53,963 nt of DNA. Origin: Chlorokybus atmophyticus (taxonomy: Eukaryota > Streptophyta > Chlorokybophyceae > Chlorokybales > Chlorokybaceae). Each line of letters opens with the position of its first letter. Positions within the stretch are counted from its first letter, which is position 1. The notes under the pieces are model-generated. The model was not told where the DNA came from and did no database searches. It saw only the letters and a list, made by a program, of their open reading frames with translations. Where the stretch lies: positions 371,461 to 425,423 of the forward strand of contig RHPI01000193.1 in assembly GCA_009103225.1 (NCBI GenBank), in the 5' to 3' direction. This document shows positions 22,937 to 36,064 of this stretch, piece after piece. The position numbers and the translations under genes are program-made.

Positions 22937-23689
22937 GCCGTAAACAATGTTCACATTGTTTAGGGCTTTGTTTTAAGGGGAGGGTTGTATTCGACAATAT
23001 ACGATAGTCATGCATTAGCGGCAGTGGTGATGGTAATCACATGCACAACAACTGTGGTGTGAGCGATGTTGCCACCATGCCTTCGAGCAATCATGGGGTA
23101 TTGTATATTTAATACATGGAGAAGGGAATTGCCACAGATCACACCACTCATGCAACACGCGGCACAACACACTCACCTCATTGCTACATACATGACCACA
23201 AGATTACCTACTATATTACTACCCCCAATTCAAATGTGCAAATGTACAATATCATACAACAAGCATAATGGACAAACGGGCTTGCAACATGTAAGAAAGC
23301 GACGCAAAACCATATACAATTTGACGAAGGGGTGCATATGGTTTATGGCTCATTAACAATGGGTATGAGGAGTGTGAGTACATGTTTGTACATGTTGCAA
23401 TAGAATGTATGTGTGTTGCCAAGATGAGCACCTTGCATTGCAACATTAATTAACAATGAATCAACATTGCAACATAACGTATTGAATATGCAAGTACATA
23501 TTTGCATACCGGTTCTTCATTGCGCACACGCATACCGATCATAGATCAACCCATATGCAAGTTTATTGTGCATGTGCATGTCACGGCGCTCTGTAGCTGG
23601 CAGGATGGAATAAGTGTAGAAGCGGAAGTTTGTATTAGTGTTGACTTTTTTAAGTTTGTGAATTGTACTGCTGCTAAATCTCCTGAGAG

Positions 23690-23760
23690 TATATTGCCCT
23701 CAAGATTGCTTATCGCATACAAATCCATCTTTGTATGCGATAAGTCAGTAGGGCAATATA
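23690..23760. repeat. Perfect two-part hairpin
   Basis: Outer arms tatattgccct (23690-23700) and agggcaatata (23750-23760) pair perfectly; inner arms cttatcgcatacaaa (23709-23723) and tttgtatgcgataag (23730-23744) pair perfectly around a six-base loop. The two stems are separated by an 8 by 5 internal loop. The structure suggests a MITE or structured RNA; nothing shows transcription. Confidence 0.85.
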
Positions 23761-24540
23761 AATTGTAGACAGTGCATTCACGGAATCACGAGTGAATGTG
23801 CATCATTTTGATCGACAAAACGTGCACCCGCAAAGCTTGTTCAACAAAATATCTGTGTCAGCTTACTACTAATGGAGGTGCCTTCGCCTTGACTTTTGTT
23901 ACCCTGCTGCAGGCATCAGTCTTCAATGGTTCTTTCACTCATCAAGTTGCATGATGCATGCAATTGCATGCAGCAATGGCAACTGCCAACGATCATGCTC
24001 TTGCGCGGGAATTCTGCGCACCAAAGAACGCGCGAAGTACGTTTCGTACGATGGACTGCGTACGGCTGCTATGGAAAAAAGAATAAACCAACTTTATGCT
24101 AGTGCAGGTTGTTCAGGACTTGGGCGGAGGTGACGCTGTCATTGGGGAGGACTGTGGCAAGCGAGGTGGGAGGGCCGACCTGTGAGGCATTGCCGTCGTG
24201 GCTTGCTTGTCTTCTATTGAGCGTCTGTACAACACATTCTGCCAGGCAGTGTTGTACCTAGTGGGCTGGACCTGGAAGTCAATGTAGTGTGCTGGGCTGT
24301 TGGTGTGCTAGGGTTTCTTTGTCCAGGCTTGGGGTCAAGCAAGGGCGTACCACCAGGCGAACGCAAGACCAGGCCAGACTAAGCGGCATCAGGCAGGGCC
24401 GGACCAGGCCAGATTGGGCCGGGCCAGGCCATGCGTGCAGGGCAGGCTGCAGGAGAAAGGCAAGCTGCTGCAGCTGAGCATGCCATGTCCATACGGCATT
24501 GAGGTTTGACAGCAGTCAAGCCAGCTGGCGGGCGTCAAAA

Positions 24541-27107
24541 ATGTTCAGCCGGCCGTCCGCCCGGGTGCTGAGAGTTATTGTGGTGCTGCCTTTTGCGCTG
24601 GCGGCTGTGGCATTTGCAGTGCACCTTTCAAGGTTAGGTCATGATGGAATGTTCCTTTCGACAGCATAAGCGTACAGTTGCGTGCCTGCACACTTCTGCA
24701 ATGCATGCATTGTGAATGTCGCATGTATTGTCACTGTGATTGAGTGATATAGCCTTCCTCAGGCTCTCCCTATACTTGACTACTACAATTGTTCGCTTAC
24801 AACGCGTGAGTAGTGCATCGGCTGTGCCTGCCTCAGCGTGGAAAACTCATGTTGCGTGTACTGGAACAGTGTGGTGTGTCTTACAACACAGAGCATGCAG
24901 CCCTGTTGTTATTTCCAGTGCAAAAGGCACGACATGTGATTGACTCGTATTGGTCGTGGTTCTGGCCCATCTTCCTTGGGTTGGATGCCTTATCATTGCA
25001 TATACTTTATCAACTTGCTTGCTGGGCTGGCTAGTCACTCCTTTGCCCAAGTACATCACAGCTGTATGATACCTTTGCTGAACTGTCTGCATGCAGACGC
25101 ATGAGCATCATGCGCATAGCGTTTGCATTCACTGTGACAGCCCGGCTGATTCAAGTCAATTGCAGTGGCTATGACCCTTTGGAGTCGCAAACAAAGGTCG
25201 GCGATCTGTCTAGACTACCCGGCGTGAAGCCGTTTTTCCACAAGGGTCACACCTTGGAAGTCCTTGACCCATCGCAACAAGGCGCGCATGCGAGGAAATC
25301 CCAGTCTATACTGCCTGAAACGACTGGGCCAATTGTGCGTGTAACACCATTTCATGTGCATCCATGTAGTCTTTGAAGAGTGGGTGTTTCCGATTGTGCG
25401 ATGGTGTTGGGTAAATAGTATCTTTCTGATGCCAGGTAGGCATCTCAACAACAACGGCGGCGGGTGCGGAGCAGGTTGTGCCATGGGTTCACTACCACAG
25501 AGGGTTGGGTGTGTCCCATTTTTTCATTTTTGGCAGCGGGAAGGCCATGCTTCCAGAGCATGCAGACTTGATTGAGGCTGAAGAGGTACGTCGTGACAGA
25601 TATGGTGTGTTAACTCACTTGCAAGTAGCTTAGCTTGTATCTGATGCAGGGGGTGCATTTCATCAAGCGCACTCCAGAGCTGATAGCCAAACAGAATGAG
25701 AGGTGAGTGCGTTGCAGTTATGATGTTGTCACAGTTATGCATATGCTGATTCCTGGCTGGTGTCATTGGCAGTCGGATCTTAAATGAGTGGTGGCTTGCG
25801 CCTTACATGAATAAGCCATGCAATTATCTTCTATCGGTGCACCAAAATCTCAACCTTGAGATGGGCATACAAATGGCCAGGGTAAGGCATCATTTATCAG
25901 CTCCAATGCACTCAAGTTATGATGATTGATGAATGTTCGCAGACACACAATGTATGTGTACACTACTGCTTGTGGGTTTTGTGATGTGTGGGCACTTAGT
26001 CAGCTTGGCAACGCATTGTACAGGACAACAAAGTAGAGTGGCTGTTTCATATTGACACCGACGAGCTGGTGTATCCCGCTGGCAGCCCAACCTTTTCCAT
26101 CCAACGCATGCTGGCGGACATACCGAGCGATGTTGATAATGTTGTTTTTGCTAACTATGAGGCCCTCGCTGAACGAGATGATGTGCAGGTCAGTTGTACT
26201 CTCAGTGAGTGCTACAGCTGCGCTCGTCCATGTGGTTATCGTTCACCCATGAAGAGGCTGTTAACGGCAAGTTCTGAAATGCAGGAGCCTTTCACGGAGG
26301 TCACGTTGTTCAAGAAGAACTATGACCACGTGCTGCGTGATCAGTATTTTGCCAACTATCGCGATGTTGCCAAGGGCAATCCTAACTACTACTTAACATA
26401 CGCCAATGGGAAGTCTGTGGCTCGCATTAAAGAAGGTACATATGTTGCGATGGTCACCAATGCAAGTTGTGTATAGTGCGCGTAAACTGACCTGCAATTG
26501 TTGCTCATGGCAGGATTGAGACCTAATGGGGCACACCGGTTTCACAATTACATCAAGCAACCCAAGGAAGTGCAGCATGACGAGGCCGCCATTCTGCACT
26601 ATGTATATACCAAGTTCTCAGATCTTACCACCAGAAAAAACAGGTCTGCATGCAAGCCACGCAAATGCATTCAACTTGACATATGATGCATCCAACACAT
26701 CCATTTTACCACATATCAACATCCTGGTGGCTTCCACGACTGATATCATTCGTCCTTGTGTTGTAAGGTGTGGCTGCAAACCAGTGAAGGAAGAAGCTGA
26801 GAAATGCTTCATACTGGAATTTGACAGGCAAGCGTTTCTCAAGGCTTCACTGGAGTCGGAGGCTGAGCTTTTCAAGTGGTATCAAGAGCATGTGGTGTTT
26901 TCTGACCCAAAGGTGGTGCGGAAGTTGATAACGTCAGGCCTGTTTGACCGGATGTACGAGCCGCAAATTGTTATCAAGAACTCCATGGAGAGAACGCGCG
27001 CTTTGAGGGTAGCTGAAGCGGCTGCCAATGCTGCTGAGTTGCTGCCAAGCAACAGCCTGATGCAGCCTAACGCCTCGCAAACAAGCAGCTTGAGCACACA
27101 AATGTAA
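24541..27107 (+). CDS. KOB1: KOBITO1/ELD1/ABI8-like glycosyltransferase-like protein, 10 exons, ~503 aa
   Basis: Exons 24541-24632, 24763-24805, 25062-25340, 25436-25585, 25650-25702, 25773-25881, 26024-26188, 26285-26435, 26514-26643 and 26768-27107 join in phase. The N-terminus is a type II signal anchor ([19 protein letters not shown]). The GT-A-like domain follows: [37 protein letters not shown], the DxD motif in [70 protein letters not shown], and CGCKP with a conserved C-terminal helix. Length and order match plant KOB1 (about 530 aa), a Golgi or plasma-membrane protein needed for cellulose deposition and plasmodesmatal and ABA responses in Arabidopsis. Its enzymatic activity is unproven. 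First in-frame stop is TAA (27105-27107); the next TGA is at 27156-27158. The tail after the domain is not conserved, so the true end is uncertain. Confidence 0.92.
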
Positions 27108-27681
27108 TTTTGTGATGCTTGTGTGCAGATGTGTACTGAAAGTGCTTGTTGTGTTTGACACGCTGCATTGCGGTCGTGCTGTCGTGTGTCGTGTAATTAC
27201 CGCCGCCAGCATTTGTGGACAAGAACGTGGTTTCGTTGACCGTTGATGTGCTGACCAAACATCCAACACTACAATGAGAGAGTGAGATAATGCGGACATA
27301 GCTTTCACTGCATAGATTTCATATGCATTGCTGCTGGTCCTGTGACAAGGATTATGTAAGTCATGAGAACCTGCGCAATCAATAAGGCAACTGATAACAT
27401 GCACATGGCTCGCATGGCACAGTGCAGGCAACGTGCATGTAGGACACTCTACATCTTCTCTACATGCTATGTGCATGCAGTGCGGCGTGTGGCACGGCAG
27501 TCGTAACACTCTTTGACCGACTTGAAGATTTCATAGGTTGCGCACTGCAGCACGCACGCACATTCACACACGGTGTGTGCGTGCCTCTGTATATACAATG
27601 TGGTATATGAAGCACACGATACCCTTACGCATCAGGGCACATGCGCGACTGTGGCAGTCAGTGACACGGCGCGCGCGCGCG

Positions 27682-28985
<1,304 letters not shown>

Positions 28986-31206
28986 CTGTACATACAAGCC
29001 TTTCATGATGCGAAGTTTACGCCGATCTTGCGGATTAGGGCGTCCCTTTTGACGGCGCTTGCGTTTGGTTCGGCTGGCCGCCGGTGCCTGCGCACATGCT
29101 ACATGTCACCACTACGCAGCCATGTATGGTTGAAGCAGCATAGCCTGTCAAGAACTGTACCTGCACAAGTGCAGATGTTGTTGTAGCGCTCCTCACTTGC
29201 GTGGATATATCCTCCTGTGGTCAGTCATCATCAGCCTGAGTTGCACATGTCCGTTGGGCACAATCGCCTCAAGCACGCAGAGGTATGCTTGAAGCGGCCC
29301 AGCAAGATTCTGTACCTCGGCAAGTGCAGATGTTGTAGCGCTGCTCACTTGCGTGGATCCGTCCACCTGAGTTTGGTCATCATCAGCCTGCTTGCACACA
29401 TGTACGATGCACATTTGCAGTGCATGCTTGAAGCGACTAGCATGTCAAGAACTGTACCTGGACAAGTCCAGACGTTGTAGCGCTTCTCACTTGCGTGGAT
29501 CCGTCCACCTGTGTTCGGTGCTCATCAGCCCAACTTGCACGCATGGATGATGCACTTAATAGCAGATGGGCAGGCGCACACCTTCAACGTGCATGTTTCT
29601 GTACGGCCACACACAAAGACGCGTCTCTCCCCATTGCTGTTCACCACCACATTGCACATATCACCTGTGTGCACGCATGCGCATATTGATGGTGTTGAAG
29701 CTGCATTTCTTACTGTTGTGCTGCTCACCTCTAGAAGTTAAAGGCTTCATATTCCAGCAATCCCCATGCAACCACATTGAACACTTGACGCATTGGATGA
29801 TGTTTTTCAGTGCACCGCACTTCTCTCGCTTGCAGTAGCAACTGATGATCCGTCCATCTTTATGCTGATACACCTGCTCCTCGCTCCACCGGAGCGCACC
29901 CACAGCTGCTAAATGCATGAATGCTGCTCGACTGTGCCATGATAGCGGGCCTGTGACACACGCTACATGAGAAGCAACCCGTTATGCAGTACTGTTAATG
30001 TTCAACACACAATGCACTTACCAAGCCTTAATGTCCCTCTGTCATGTGCAGGGTCACGTAGCTTTCTGTTTTGTGCGCGTGTAATACATGAAGTTGTCGC
30101 TACCATCGAATGACCAGTCCACTTTGGTCCTCTTGCCCACCTTCTGAACGACGAGATCAGCTACTTGGGCGCACGCCTTCTTGAGCATCTTAATCGTCTT
30201 GTTAGAGGAGACGTCCATCTGTAAACACTTGTGTCCTTATGCGGCAGATGGCAAACACAGCAACACAAGATGATCTAATTGTCAAACATTACACTTTGGC
30301 CATATGTGATGTCCATAAAACTTGAATGATCTTCTGCACGAAAGCACTGCAGGAAGTGGCGATTGAACCTGCAAAGTAATAGTACTGTACCATGCTATGC
30401 ATATGTGTAGTACGTGAACACTGGACGCACCTTGCCTCTCTGCTAAAGTGATGCTTTTTGGTTGTAATCTGGTTGTCAAACTCATGCGAATCATGAAGAA
30501 AGTGTTTGATAATCTCAACCAATGCCGTGGCGTTCAACACTCTTTGATCGGTCTGAAAAGTTGCCTTTCGTACATCTTCCACCGAGGCCCACACTGCTGC
30601 AGGCCTATTATTGCAACATGTCAACACATGCCAACGTGGTAGTGCGTGCGCATGTGTGTGCATGTGCGCGCGTGCGTGCGCGCGCAGTTGTTTCTCTCTG
30701 TGTGTGCGTGTGCATGCGCGCGTGTTTGTACAACAGTAATACTCACCCAAAGGTGCTGCTTATCAAATAATAGATGTCACTCACTTTTTTGCGCCCATTG
30801 CCTGCGAACAATTTCTTGTTGAACAACAACTGTGGAAGCCGTATAAGCCTGGCCGCACGTCGACATGTGCTGAACCAAGTCAACAACTTCGACTCCCACT
30901 CTCCCTGCTCAACCTGTGCACACATTCAAGTCAACTTGCATAGCAATCAGTCTCATAGTTTGCTGCTATTGTTGTCACCTGCATATCAGGTCCCCACTTG
31001 GTACACCGCTTGCGAATTGATAACGGCAAAGACACGCCTTCGCTTGCCATAGAGATTGAAATATCGTCGTAAATCTTCCAATCCGCAACATTCACTGCGT
31101 TGCAGCAGTCCAATAGGACAATAAAACCGCATGCTGCTGATGCCAACTGTAGCACCAGCGACATGCGCGAAGTTGCAAGGTGTTCTCCGTAAAAGCCACA
31201 AGGGTA
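28986..31206 (-). CDS. PHD-finger nuclear protein with triplicated exon (partial model)
   Basis: Minus-strand exons: 31206-30979, 30913-30747, 30596-30431, 30368-30293, 30218-30058, 29931-29729, 29664-29582, 29508-29458, 29366-29316, 29214-29161, 29087-28986. All junctions keep phase except 30747/30596, which is off by one. Exon 29931-29729 encodes a zinc finger of PHD type: CYC (x4) C (x8) CVKC (x4) HGDC, with KDGRIISCYCKREKCG and CVKCSMWLHGDCW. Upstream exons are helical and charged (VEIIKHFLHDSHEF, RFNRHFLQCF, IKMLKKACAQVADLVVQ). The three exons 29508, 29366 and 29214 are copies of one another. The last exon is strongly basic with an AT-hook-like RQKGRPNPQDRRK. A chromatin-reader role is inferred from the PHD finger and basic tail only. 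The 5' end may include an exon near 31522-31319, whose frame is unclear because it holds a TAA. Confidence 0.65.
29155..29510. repeat. Three tandem copies of an exon-plus-intron unit
   Basis: Each unit contains cacttgcgtgga (29193, 29346, 29488; periods 153 and 142), a gtacctg-like donor and a cag acceptor on the minus strand. Copies encode VDGSTQVRSATTSGLVQ, VDGSTQVSSATTSALAE and EDISTQVRSATTTSALVQ, of 51, 51 and 54 bases, all phase 0, so the duplication adds whole protein repeats. Confidence 0.85.
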
Positions 31207-31522
31207 CTGCTCAATATCATATTAAGTATCCACAGCAGCGGCTGTACACAGTACGAACATTAGCAAGGCTCAACACACCACTGTGCATCAATTGCAGATG
31301 ACAGGCATGCAATTTACCTGTCCCAAGCATAAACTGCAAAACCACAGCCAAAGTTGTCAAGACTTGACACATAAGATATACACTTTTTGCTGAAGTGTAG
31401 CAGCCAGAGAATACAACGCTGCTCTCCATCTCGAGCGGGTAACCTTAGCGCAACGGCGACGTCCGGGTGTTTCCAACGGATTTATTGTTCGCGGCCTCAT
31501 ACGGCTTGAAACTTCGTTCACC

Positions 31523-33848
31523 TGACACACCGCGCGCTTGTTACATGCAATTTGGAGTAAACAACCCGCATGCAACATGCATACCTGCGCTGTTTGCTGG
31601 CATTTCTCTCACACAGGTCGATATGATTTGATAATGTGCGACTCAGATGAAAGCGCTCGGCATATGTTCCGCGTCATGGCTGTTGCTTCCTGTCCTTCCG
31701 GCATCCTGGCACGCACAACACGTACACCACAAGTACGTGTGGGCATGAGCTTGCCTGTACTGAAAACAATTGGACTGTACCTGTTTCTGTACAAGTTCAA
31801 AGAGTGAGCATTGCACCCACCTGCCGCTGCTGCCGCCGCAGAGTGCTGTGGTCTGTAACCCACACCTGAATAATACTTGCGCACATTAGCAACACAACTC
31901 ACACAAGATACCGGTGCGCATTCACAACACACAAGCACACAACACACATTACATGACAGTAGACACAAACATCGCAAGCCACAACTGCATGACCGTAGAC
32001 ACACAATGGTTGGGAGCTACAACTATCAGCTGTCAGTTGTCTTATTGTTGATGAACAGCTAACGTGGAAGGAACAGGTCACAGGCTCCAGTTGTGCTGCA
32101 AGCTAGCGCTGTGCACTTCGAGCTGCTTAAGCAATAGACTTGGATAAGGCAAGTTAATTGTGTCATTGACCAACTCACACAACTACAGCAGGAAAAACAA
32201 CAACACAACACACAAGCGCACCTGCAAAATTGTTGTAAGAAACAATCACACTCTGGTCGTAAAATAAAAAAGCTTACTTGAGTCACAAGCTTCAGGTCGG
32301 CTCCAAGCTGCCGCCAGGCACTGTGCGCTCTGAGCTAGTCATGCAATACACTGAGTGTTGTCAGAGCTTGTTGTGTCTTGGGTTCACGCAGGTATAGCAA
32401 CGGCAACACAAACACGCAGACAACACAAAAGCCAATAATGCGCAGCACACAACACAGCGCCTGCATGCTATATGGTTGATAGTGCCAATCTCACACAAGG
32501 CACAAGAACACGGCAAATTCCAACACACCGCAAATGCGCACGCGCAATTGTTGGAAGTATCCATCTACCGCTTACCTAAGTCACACAACCAAGCTCCAAG
32601 TCTCGTGCGAGCTGCCGCCAAGCACTATGCTTAATGCCCTTTTCTAAAACTAAAGTTCTTCTTCGGCGACAGGCTGAGGTGAATAGAGTTGCAGCAGCTG
32701 CAGCAACGGCGACAGCAACACAACACACCACCTGCACTTGCCTAACGGTTACTAGAGACATGTACCAGCTGCCAAACGACCCACCTTTGAAATAGACTAG
32801 GCTCCAGGTCTCTGCTCCAAGCTGCCGCCAAGCTGGAGCCTGTAGGCAAGCTACCACGCAAGTTAGCTAACTACCACCAGCCTGGCCAGGCCACGAGCTA
32901 CCGCCGCTCGCAGCACTTGCTGAGGAGCCCACCTGACTTGCAGTAAGAAGCATGCGCAAGGAGCTTCAGCTACTAGAACACCGCCACCGCCGCCGCCGCC
33001 GCCGCACGTTGCGCTAAGAATGCATGCCTTGCCCATGTTCCAGTCATGTGCTGCGCAACATGCACCGCGACCATCCGGTTCTAAACACCTGCACTGCGTC
33101 TATTTAGCCTTGGAGCGTGATTGTGTGAGGGGAAGGCTGGCATTGGCCTCCTTCCAAACAAGCGGAAGAAAACAATGCATACCGAGTGCCCCATGAGGCT
33201 GTTTCCACCGACCATGAAAAGCCAGTGCCAAGCATCGCCTCAACGATGGGCGGATGAAAGCCCGGCACCTACTTGACCAACAGGGTGTCGCTGCTTGTCA
33301 AAGCTGCGCAAGAAAACAGGAAGTGGCCAGAGTGCGTCCAGAGTTAGAGTTAGACACTGGCGGGGCAGATGATGGAGATGCCCACCTAGCTAGCCGTAAA
33401 GGCACCACCCCATGTGCTGCTCCTCTAATTACCGTTGGTTGTTATGTTGTAGCTTGACCGCACACACTCTCCTCCGTTACTCCCACGCACATGAGTAAAG
33501 ATGGCTGGTGGTATCCACTGCGCGAAAGGTTGCTGGCAGCGGAACACCATCTTCTTCACAAAACTTACAATGGCGGTACATGTTTAATCTTGTATGCTCA
33601 CTCCATGCGTGCCCTACTGTATTCTGGTGTGAGCGCACACATGTCCATTATCACAGTCACAGCATTGCATATATTCTACACACGCACAGGCAATCTCTGC
33701 GACTCATTCACTTTTGTACTATGCTTCTCGGCGAGAAGTTCTCACGCACTCACACGCGGTCGATAGATAGAGCAAGGGAGACATCGTGTGCAAACGCGCA
33801 TGCACGCGCTGTCTCTATTGCTCGCTCTCGCACGCGCTAACACCTAAG
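31523..33848. other. Repeat-rich intergenic region
   Basis: Low-complexity caca/acaacaca sequence at 31870-32230 and 32390-32450. A degenerate unit containing ctccaagctgccgccaagca recurs near 32300, 32610 and 32815, with a weaker copy near 32085. A ccgccgccgcc run lies at 32980-33002. I see no gene with recognisable product. Confidence 0.5.
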
Positions 33849-34229
33849 GCTGTCCATGCTGTGGCGGTGTTCTCGCTGGTCATCGTGCGAGTGAATGCGG
33901 TGGACGAGCTCGCGCTGCAACTTTACACAGCTGTTGACTAGCGCAAAAGCCGTGTTGTGCAGCACCTGCGAGCCATTGAGGCATTAATGACGCTGAAGTC
34001 TGCGACAGCGCAGTTGAACGACCTCGCCATCCTACCCTACATTGACGATGGCACACTTAAAGCCACAATCAGCTTTATGTTGTGGATGGTTGTTGGCGGC
34101 ACGCCATACGCCATCGCTTCGGGCTACCTGTCAGTTGATGGAAACACTATAGGCTCTGCTTATACTTGCAGCCGTCGCAAAATGTTCCCTTGCCGGCCGA
34201 CTGGATATTGGCAACGGCCGTGCACCTGA
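33849..34229 (+). CDS. Coding-like frame crossed by one TAG, hydrophobic C-terminal part
   Basis: From an ag acceptor-like site (acctaag, ending 33848) a frame of 127 codons runs to TGA at 34227-34229, interrupted only by TAG at 33939-33941. The text on both sides is continuous protein-like sequence: VNAVDELALQLYTAVD before the TAG and RKSRVVQHLRAIEALM after it, then a membrane-like segment ISFMLWMVVGGTPYAIASGY. I do not recognise the family. Either TAG is read as an amino acid (Gln would suit) or this is a broken fragment. Confidence 0.4.
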
Positions 34230-34239
34230 GGATACTCAT

Positions 34240-35735
34240 TTAGTCTATCGACCTTCAGTCTACCGGCGATCTCGATACAGGGACCTGAGCATAACGGCCG
34301 GCACCATTGGTTGGCGGCCATTTGCATAAAGGGACTGACCCTAATTAATAGGTACCTGTCAGGTACTCAACAGTTAAGCAAAGGGTACTTGACTCAACCA
34401 ACAGGTAACTGACCGGTACCTATCAGTTAGGTACCGGCGCTTGTACGCTAACTGAGCGAAATTGTCAGGTACCTTAAGGTACCTACCGTTAATGATATGT
34501 ACCTTCAAAGGTACCTGCTAGTACCGCTCAGTCATAAATGGGTGTCACACGTGATTGTCATCATCAGCTGTGCAAGAACGCGTGCCAAATAATAAAAAAC
34601 AAAAAAATGAATAAATTACAATGTAATATACTGAGCTACTACTACTACTGCTAGTACAACGAGACTACCACTACTACTACCACTACCACTACTGCTACTA
34701 CTACCTTAGGTACTACTGCTAGTACTACCCTTGTACTGAGATGCGGCTCCTGCACCGCCCGCTCCAGCTCCGCCGTCGCCATTCCTTCTCCGCCGCCGCT
34801 GCCGCCGCCTGGCCTGGTCTGGCCTAGCCTGGCCTGGCCTGGCCGCCCAAAGGCAAGGAGGGTGGTTAGATGGCATGCGGTGTTGCGCGTAGTACAACTT
34901 CAGACAGCAACCAAGCTCACCTACTGTTAGCCATTGCCGCCGCCGCCGCCGCCGCCATCACCGCCGCCGCCCACAACGCTGTTATGTTAAACTTGAAGCC
35001 GTTGAGCGTTTGAATAACTTGGGCAGCCCAAGTTATTCAAACGCGTTGTCGCAACGGCATTATCGTATTATTATAATGGTACGAAAGTACCATTGTCGCA
35101 ATGGCAATATCGTATCATTGGTATGGTACGATAGTGCCATTGCCACAATGGCAGTGTTTGTACCATGACATAGTACGGCGGCTGCATTGTACCAGCGTCT
35201 CGACTGGCCGGCCGGTACCACCGTCCCGACTTGCCGACCTTTAGGGACCTGCGGTCACTTGCTTATCATACTTGACACACAATAAATAGGTCGCCGCCGC
35301 GTTAAGTGCACGACCGGCGATCCGCCGTCACTTAATAAACGCGGTAAGGTCACCTGATAGGGACTAACGGTGGCTGGCTTGCTAAAGTAGGCAGGCCGTC
35401 GCGCATACTTTTCGACGGTCAGGGTACGACCGGCGGTCGGCCGTCACTGTATGTGACCAAAACGTGACTTATCTGCTAAACAGAAGGGTCGCCATCGCGC
35501 AAATGGGACGACCGACAATCGGCCGTCACCTTAAAGTGCGATGTTGCCGTCACAGGCAGGTCGCCGTCGATTGTACTTATCGGTCGACCGCTTGCCGTCG
35601 GTATATGTTGCTTGGTAGAAACGGCCGTCCGAAAAAGTCCCTTTATGGAACAATCCGTTACGTCAGGTAGGGTCAGGCAGGGTCAGGCACTCGTCAGTCC
35701 CTCAGTCCCTTGTCAGTCACCGTGTGAAATTTGCG
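34240..35735. repeat. Cluster of GGTACC/ATGGTAC palindromes and CGACCGGCxxTCxGCCGTCAC units
   Basis: Between 34340 and 34520 ggtacc-type 6-mers occur about every 15 bases, several as inverted pairs. 35075-35160 holds repeated (c/t)aatgg(c/t)a and atggtacga units. A unit cgaccggc(g/a)(a/g)tc(c/g)gccgtcac recurs near 35311, 35428 and 35508. A perfect inverted repeat lies at 35006-35044 (two 19-base arms, one-base loop). No gene is seen. Confidence 0.7.
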
Positions 35736-35839
35736 ACGGCAAACACCACAAACATAGCCACTCGCAAAGGTTCGCTTCGGGAGTATAGTAAGCAAGCGCT
35801 TTGTACACAAATGCGATGTGGGGTGGCGCATGCATACTA

Positions 35840-35878
35840 TCACTCCTTGTATGTACTAGTAGTACATACAAGGAGTGA
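35840..35878. repeat. Perfect 39-base palindrome
   Basis: Arms 35840-35858 and 35860-35878 (tcactccttgtatgtacta and its complement) pair perfectly around a single g. Possible cruciform or terminal repeat of a non-autonomous element. Confidence 0.9.
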
Positions 35879-36064
35879 CAAGCTCACTCAACATGCACGC
35901 AGCAGCCAGCAACATAGGTATGTTTCATCTATCACATCAGCTACTTCCTACACTACCGCTTGCACTGTGTTTGGCCAATTCGGGATGGTGGTGTGACCCA
36001 AAATCTCATGGCTTGGCAGCTGCTATAAGGTGGCAGATGCTAATGAGCGTCGTGTCTTCTAGGT

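Larger units (their letters stand above)
21610..24540. other. Intergenic with assembly gap and AT-rich stretch
   Basis: No gene is supported. It contains the gap at 22820-22936, an AT-richer segment at about 22450-23900, a strong hairpin at 23690-23760 and a CCAGG-rich stretch at 24325-24440 just before the KOB1 start. Confidence 0.45.

Noticed and set aside
24813-25061. KOB1 exon read through a TAG at 25032 as further evidence for recoding
   Set aside because: It would need a 31-base intron before it, shorter than any other here; an acceptor at 25061 skips the TAG and keeps the phase.
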